From the NCBI GenBank assembly GCA_009692535.1, contig SHYZ01000007.1, positions 1-42,174 on the forward strand: DNA of 42,174 bases. Direction: 5' to 3'. The position numbers and the translations under genes were made by a program. Under the pieces are notes generated by a model. It did no database searches. It saw only the letters and a list, made by a program, of their open reading frames with translations, and was not told where the DNA came from. The stretch comes from Myxococcales bacterium (lineage in GTDB: Bacteria > Myxococcota_A > Polyangia > Haliangiales > SHYZ01). This document shows positions 36,813 through 42,174 of this stretch, in pieces; the stretch's first letter is position 1, and each line of letters opens with the position of its first letter.

Positions 36813-36948
36813 CGTGTCGTTCTCAGATGGGGCCCGATCGGTCGCGCTGGTCGGGACCGGCAAGCGGGCCCGGTGGTCGGGACCGGCCGACAGGGCCGAC
36901 AGGGCGACGGGCGGAGCGGCTAAGACCATGACAAAGGAGCGGGACGGG

Positions 36949-37830
36949 ATGGAAGGTCGATTCTTCGAGTTGGACGCCGCTGTGCAAACCCTCCGCGAGA
37001 GGGAGGCCCGCGTTGCGCCCAAGCTGGTCGCAGAGTTCAGCAAAAAGCTTGATATTTCGATGATGTACCACGACTTCGCGCTCGAGGGCGTGGTGCTCGC
37101 GTACTCCGAAATCAAGGCGGCGATCGACAAGAACATCATCAGCGACGTGTCGCTGATCCCGAGCTACGAAGAGCTAAAGTGCTTCGATGCGGCGATGTCG
37201 TGGGTGCGGGAGCAGGTACCGGGAGCGCCCGCGGCACTGGCAAAGGACGGCAGCCAGAAGGACGGTGCGGGTAACAGCGGTGCTACGAGCGCCGGCCCCA
37301 GCAACAACAGCAACGCCAACAACAACAACAAGAAGAAGCCGCTCACCCTCGACTCAGTGAAGAAGCTCTACTCCATCATCTCGCCCGACGAAAGCGAGAC
37401 CGGCTTCGCAGTGCGGAAGGAAAATCCGCTGCACCGGCTCTACTATCACGAGATCTCGCCGCCAGATAAGATCAAGCCACGACTGGTGAAATTCCAGGAA
37501 TGGCTGGAGCAGGACTCGACCTGTCGGATGCACCCGGTGGACCGCGCGGCGCGCGCGCACTACCGGCTGATGAACATCTTTCCGTGGACTTCGAACATGG
37601 GGCGGGTGGCGCGGGTGTTCTCCAACCTCATGTTGCTGCGCGACGGCTATCCATTGGCGATCGTTCACTCGAGCGATCGGCAGCGCTACTACGAGATGCT
37701 CCGCGGTGAGAACTACGGGCTCGTTCCGCTGTATGTCGAGGCGTCGATCGCCACGGCTGAGACCGCGCTCAAGTTCTACGATGAGGCGCGCGCGTCGGCC
37801 TCCAAGCTGAACCGCCGCGCAGCCGGCTAG
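36949..37830 (+). CDS. Degenerate Fic-fold protein lacking the catalytic histidine
   Basis: 293 residues from ATG 36949, which has AAAGGAG nine bases upstream; ATG 36928 and GTG 36814 are in frame but less likely. The Fic fold is suggested by the target-docking flap YYHEISPPDKIKPRLVKFQE (165-184), then H204 and the core NIFPWTSNMGRVARV, followed by SNLMLLRDGYP. In active Fic proteins the core is HPFxxGNGRxxR; here it is FPWTSNMGRVAR: the histidine is F211, the first Gly is N216 and the Asn is M217, while G218, R219 and R222 remain. AMP transfer by the normal mechanism is unlikely. Residues 43-47 (FALEG) sit where an inhibitory helix motif would be. An Asn/Lys-rich low-complexity insert (about 108-130) separates the halves. 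The C-terminus is encoded by the first unit of a 25-bp repeat. Confidence 0.7.
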   Translation: MEGRFFELDAAVQTLREREARVAPKLVAEFSKKLDISMMYHDFALEGVVLAYSEIKAAIDKNIISDVSLIPSYEELKCFDAAMSWVREQVPGAPAALAKDGSQKDGAGNSGATSAGPSNNSNANNNNKKKPLTLDSVKKLYSIISPDESETGFAVRKENPLHRLYYHEISPPDKIKPRLVKFQEWLEQDSTCRMHPVDRAARAHYRLMNIFPWTSNMGRVARVFSNLMLLRDGYPLAIVHSSDRQRYYEMLRGENYGLVPLYVEASIATAETALKFYDEARASASKLNRRAAG

Positions 37831-37930
37831 GCTGAACCGCCGCGCAGCCGGCTAGGCTGAACCGCCGCGCAGCCGGCTAGGCTGAACCGCTGCGCAGCCG
37901 GCTAGGCTGAACCGCCGTGCAGCAGGCTAG
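37806..37930. repeat. Five tandem 25-bp repeats at the 3' end of the Fic-like gene
   Basis: Units 37806-37830, 37831-37855 and 37856-37880 are identical; 37881-37905 has one change and 37906-37930 two. Each unit has the palindrome AGCCGGCT and ends in TAG. The first unit encodes the last residues and the stop of the Fic-like protein; the others are untranslated. There are no spacers, so it is not CRISPR. Paired palindromes could fold and act as a 3' stabiliser or terminator. Confidence 0.95.
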
Positions 37931-37955
37931 GCGCAGGTCTCAGGGACTCGCGCCG

Positions 37956-37964
37956 TGATATATC
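37956..37964 (+). promoter_or_regulatory. Extended -10 promoter of argH
   Basis: TGATATATC is an extended -10 (TG, one base, TATATC) that ends seven bases before GTG 37972. It is the most AT-rich spot of the gap. No Shine-Dalgarno precedes the GTG, so a leaderless transcript is likely. Confidence 0.55.
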
Positions 37965-37971
37965 CGCGCGC

Positions 37972-39366
37972 GTGACATCGGGATCACACGGCGCTCGCGG
38001 TAGACGATTCGGGCAGGGGCTCGAGCCGGGGGCAGCGGCGTTGAACGCCTCGGTCGGCTTCGACTGGCGGCTGCTCACGCACGATGTAGCGGGTTCGGTG
38101 GCCCACGCCCGGATGCTCGCGCGCGTCGGGATCATCACGGCCGAGGATGCGGAGCGGATCGTGGTCGGGCTTGGCCAGGTGGCGCGGGCGCTCGAGTCGG
38201 GCGAGCTCGCGCTCGAGCCGTCGCTCGAGGACGTCCACATGAACGTCGAGGCGCGGCTCTCCGAGCGGATCGGCGTGGCGGGCGCGCGGCTACACACGGC
38301 GCGTAGCCGGAACGATCAGGTCGCGACCGACCTGCGGCTCTACCTGCGCGCGGCGATCGGTGAGATCGGACAGGCGATCGACGACCTCCTGCGCGCGATC
38401 GCGGTGCAGGCGCGCGCGCATGTCGACACGCTGGCGCCGGGCTACACGCATCTTCAGCGCGCCCAGCCGGTGCGGCTCGCGCACCACCTGCTCGCGTACG
38501 CCGAGATGTTTGCGCGCGATCGCGGTCGCTTCGAGGACGCCGCGCGGCGGGCAAACGTGTCGCCGCTCGGGGCGGGCGCGCTCGCGGGGACGACGTTCCC
38601 GATCGATCGCGACGGGGTCGCGGCGGCGCTCGGCTTTGCGGGGGTCACGCGCAACAGCCTCGATGCCGTCGGGGATCGCGATTTCGCGGTGGAGGCGGTG
38701 GCGGCGGCGGCGCTCGCGCAAGTACACCTCTCGCGGCTCGGCGAGGAGTTGGTGCTTTGGGCCTCGCAGGAGTTCGGGTTCGTGCGGCTGCCCGAGGGGT
38801 ACTGCTCCGGCTCGTCGATGATGCCGCAGAAGGTGAACCCCGATATCCCGGAGCTGCTGCGGGCGAAGAGTGGGCGCGTCATCGGCGACCTCGTGGCGCT
38901 GCTCACGGTGCTCAAGGGGCTGCCGCTCGCGTACAACAAGGATCTGCAGGAGACGCAGGAGCCGCTCTACGACGCGGTCGAGACGCTGACGGCGTGTCTG
39001 CGCGTGACCGCGGGGCTCGTGGCGGGGCTCGAGTTCGACGTGGCGCGGCTCGGTCGCGCGGTCGGCGAGGGGCACCTCGTGGCGACGGAGCTCGCCGACT
39101 ATCTGGCGGCGAAGGGCGTGCCGTTCCGGCGTGCGCACGATGTGGCGGGTGCGCTGGTGCGTTGCGCGATCGCGCGTGGCGTTGAGCTCTCGGCGCTCTC
39201 GCTGGAAGAGCTCCGCGCAGAGGCGCCCGAGTTCGACGACGACGTTCGTGCGTGGCTCGAGCCGCTAGCCGCGATCGATCGCCGCGATCTGCCGGGTGGT
39301 CCGGCGCGCGGACGCGTGCTGGCCGAGCTCGAGCGGCTCGAGCTCGAGCTCAGCGAGAGGCGCTGA
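37972..39366 (+). CDS. argH: Argininosuccinate lyase
   Basis: ArgH splits argininosuccinate to arginine and fumarate, the last step of arginine synthesis. From GTG 37972 it has 464 residues; only about ten residues precede the conserved [10 protein letters not shown] start region, which supports this start. Superfamily motifs are [51 protein letters not shown], and the signature [20 protein letters not shown] with the catalytic serine loop. The C-terminal [11 protein letters not shown] is also typical. It is followed after three bases by lysA, so the two are probably one operon; arginine and lysine synthesis genes side by side is a known arrangement. Confidence 0.97.
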   Translation: MTSGSHGARGRRFGQGLEPGAAALNASVGFDWRLLTHDVAGSVAHARMLARVGIITAEDAERIVVGLGQVARALESGELALEPSLEDVHMNVEARLSERIGVAGARLHTARSRNDQVATDLRLYLRAAIGEIGQAIDDLLRAIAVQARAHVDTLAPGYTHLQRAQPVRLAHHLLAYAEMFARDRGRFEDAARRANVSPLGAGALAGTTFPIDRDGVAAALGFAGVTRNSLDAVGDRDFAVEAVAAAALAQVHLSRLGEELVLWASQEFGFVRLPEGYCSGSSMMPQKVNPDIPELLRAKSGRVIGDLVALLTVLKGLPLAYNKDLQETQEPLYDAVETLTACLRVTAGLVAGLEFDVARLGRAVGEGHLVATELADYLAAKGVPFRRAHDVAGALVRCAIARGVELSALSLEELRAEAPEFDDDVRAWLEPLAAIDRRDLPGGPARGRVLAELERLELELSERR

Positions 39367-39369
39367 CCC

Positions 39370-40649
<1,280 letters not shown>

Positions 40650-40653
<4 letters not shown>

Positions 40654-42174
40654 AACGAGCCGGCGACGCCGAGCAGTGGGACCGTCGTGCCGTCGGGGCG
40701 ACGCATGGTGGAGAGTGACGGGGTGAGGCGAGGGGCGGGCTCGTCGAGACTTGCGGGCTCGTCGTGGCGTCGCGTGAGCAGCGCGGCGGTGATGAGGCCG
40801 GCGCCCGCGCCGATGAGACCGTAGAGCTCGGTGTTCTCGGGCAGCGTGATGTCGTTGGTGGTCGCGCTGACAGCCCTCGCGGCGCTGGCGGCGATCAGCA
40901 GGCCGATGATCCCGCCGGCGTCGATGAGCCAGACCCGCTCGCGCGAGATCTCCACGTGGCGCGTGAGCAGCCCGGCGGTGAGGATGCCGGTGGTCGTGCC
41001 GGTGAGGAGGAGCGCGCCGCGCAAGGAGGTCTTCGCCCGGCCTTCGGTGGCGCGGTCGAGGTCTCGGCTCACGACCGTAGCGAGCGCGTAGCCGGAGGCC
41101 GCGCCCCAGAGCATGCCGCTGTTCAGCAGCGCGGCCCGGCCGGCGTCGGGGCGTGCACGGCGGAAGGTGAAGAGAGCGCCGGTCGTGGCTGCGAGCGGCA
41201 GCGTGAGGGTGAGCGGGCGCGCATCGTCGAAGAGGAGCGCGTCGAGCGAGCTGCCGAGCAGCGCCCCGAGGAGCGGCGCGCCGACGAGGTACGACGCTTG
41301 TCCCGACGGGACGCGCTCGGGGAGGAACCGGTAGCCCGCGGCGGTGCTTGCGGCGAGGCCGGCGAGCGCACCGAAGCCATTCCAGTCCACATCGACCGCA
41401 CTTGCGATGCCGCCGCCGACGATGGTGCCGACCACGCCGAGCTCTCCGATGAGCAGCCAGCGGCCGTTCGGTGGGCGCGCGGGCAGCGTGATGGCGAGCG
41501 CGGCGGTCTCATGGGCGCGAACGTCGACCGTGCGTTGCTCGGAGATGAACCCGTCGGCCGACACCTGCACGGTGTGGCGACCGATCGACACGCGCTCGTG
41601 GTGTACGCCGGAGCCGGGGAGCAGGCGGTCGTTGACGACGACGTGCGCCCGCGCTGGCCGGGTGACGATGCGCAGCGTGCCGGTCTGGTGCTTGAGTTGG
41701 TAGAAGAACGTGTACGGCTGGCCGATGCGCGGCTCGATCACTGCTTCGATCGGCTCGTGCTGCGCGAGCGTGAGGCGGAGCTGGTACGCCCCGGCAGGCA
41801 CGAAGAGCGGTTCGCCGCCGGCCGCGCCGGTGATCGACGCACCGCCGGCGCGCGGGTCGAGCGTCACGGTTGCGCCGGGCGGATCGCTCGCCACCCGGAC
41901 GCGCGCGGGGAGGCGGCGCAGACGCTCGAGGCGGTTCGTCACCGACTGCCGTTTCTCCGTCGCGTCGTCGGGGAGCGCGCGCAGGTAGAGCTCGAACCAG
42001 CGGACCGCGCGCTCGTAGTCGACGAGGTTGGCGTGCGCCTGCGCGACGTTGAAGAGCGGCTCGGGCGCGGGGACGGCGCAGAAGGCGGCGACGTACGCGG
42101 GGATCGCCGACTCGTACTCGCCGGCGGCGAAGAGCTCCTGTCCGCGATCGAAGTGCGTGCGCGCGCGCGCGAGT
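40650..42174 (-). CDS. TPR-PEGA membrane protein (N-terminus beyond window)
   Basis: The minus-strand frame is open from the window edge to the TAG at 40650, giving at least 508 residues. An internal GTG at 41942 should not be taken as the start, since coding continues upstream with TPR-like sequence ([40 protein letters not shown]). Two PEGA-type domains follow ([40 protein letters not shown] and [14 protein letters not shown]), then a region with about eight hydrophobic segments and a Pro-rich tail ending [11 protein letters not shown] plus PEGA proteins are common in myxobacteria and are thought to bind at the cell envelope. The signal peptide, if any, is outside. It converges on lysA with overlapping stops. 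Confidence 0.8.

Larger units (their letters stand above)
36609..36948. other. Divergent intergenic region and leader
   Basis: No convincing gene in this 340-base stretch. It holds promoter candidates for both directions. The leader before the Fic-like gene is very GC-rich with short repeats: GGTCGGGACCGG twice (near 36848 and 36873) and CCGACAGGG twice (near 36887). The leader is open in the Fic frame from GTG 36814, but the encoded residues look random. Confidence 0.6.

Noticed and set aside
36814-36948. N-terminal extension of the Fic-like protein from GTG 36814
   Set aside because: The GTG is one base after the -10 box, hence upstream of the expected transcript start; ATG 36949 has a proper Shine-Dalgarno.
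37806-37930. Possible CRISPR array
   Set aside because: Units are directly adjacent with no spacers, the unit is partly coding, and no cas gene is present.
41942-42174. GTG 41942 as start of the PEGA protein
   Set aside because: The frame is open to the window edge and encodes TPR-like sequence upstream, so the gene extends beyond the window.

Overview
This is a very GC-rich chromosomal window with dense, mostly overlapping genes. Several features together suggest a Gram-negative, meso-diaminopimelate-type bacterium of the Myxococcota or another former deltaproteobacterial lineage. These are an FtsI with a C-terminal PASTA domain, lipoproteins with Asp/Pro/Ala-rich spacers, a TPR-PEGA protein, a small bacterial histone, frequent GTG starts, and MurE with the DNPR motif. 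The taxonomic assignment is inference; no rRNA or tRNA gene was seen.

Left part (1-9.1 kb): the N-terminal part of a type III secretion/flagellar export gate protein (SctV/FlhA family, cut by the window edge), an HD-domain protein resembling a CCA-adding enzyme without its nucleotidyltransferase head, murI, two proteins of unknown function, cysS with an upstream membrane protein, and the xseA-aroE pair.

Centre (9.2-31.5 kb, minus strand): a division and cell-wall (dcw) cluster in two blocks. Block 1, in transcription order, is STAS-domain protein, rsmH, ftsL, ftsI, murE, murF, mraY, murD, ftsW, alpha/beta hydrolase. Block 2 is murG, murC, murB, ddl, ftsQ, ftsA, ftsZ, then a 68-aa histone-fold protein. 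Most junctions are 4-base overlaps or gaps of a few bases, so translation is probably coupled. The blocks are separated by three plus-strand genes (CitE-like remnant, DUF423 membrane protein, lipoprotein). No mraZ is seen before rsmH; a STAS-domain gene is there instead. RsmH acts on 16S rRNA; MurB-F, Ddl, MraY and MurG build lipid II; FtsW and FtsI polymerise it at the site organised by FtsZ, FtsA, FtsQ and FtsL. MurI (D-Glu), LysA (which consumes meso-DAP to make lysine) and the mDAP-type MurE act on connected precursors.

Right part (31.7-42.2 kb): a two-gene unit of an outer-membrane beta-barrel protein and a 1260-aa lipoprotein metzincin protease, ended by a strong hairpin terminator; a plus-strand protein with a degenerate Fic fold whose catalytic histidine is replaced; five 25-bp tandem repeats running out of that gene; argH-lysA; and the C-terminal part of a TPR-PEGA membrane protein that runs off the window.

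The most interesting points are the histone-fold gene directly after ftsZ, the STAS gene at the head of the dcw cluster, a 13-base element shared by two dcw promoters, the degenerate Fic protein, an FtsZ with an approximately 310-residue repeat-containing linker, an apparently internally deleted CitE-like gene, and a recurring TANNNT box 6-9 bases before start codons that suggests leaderless transcripts.
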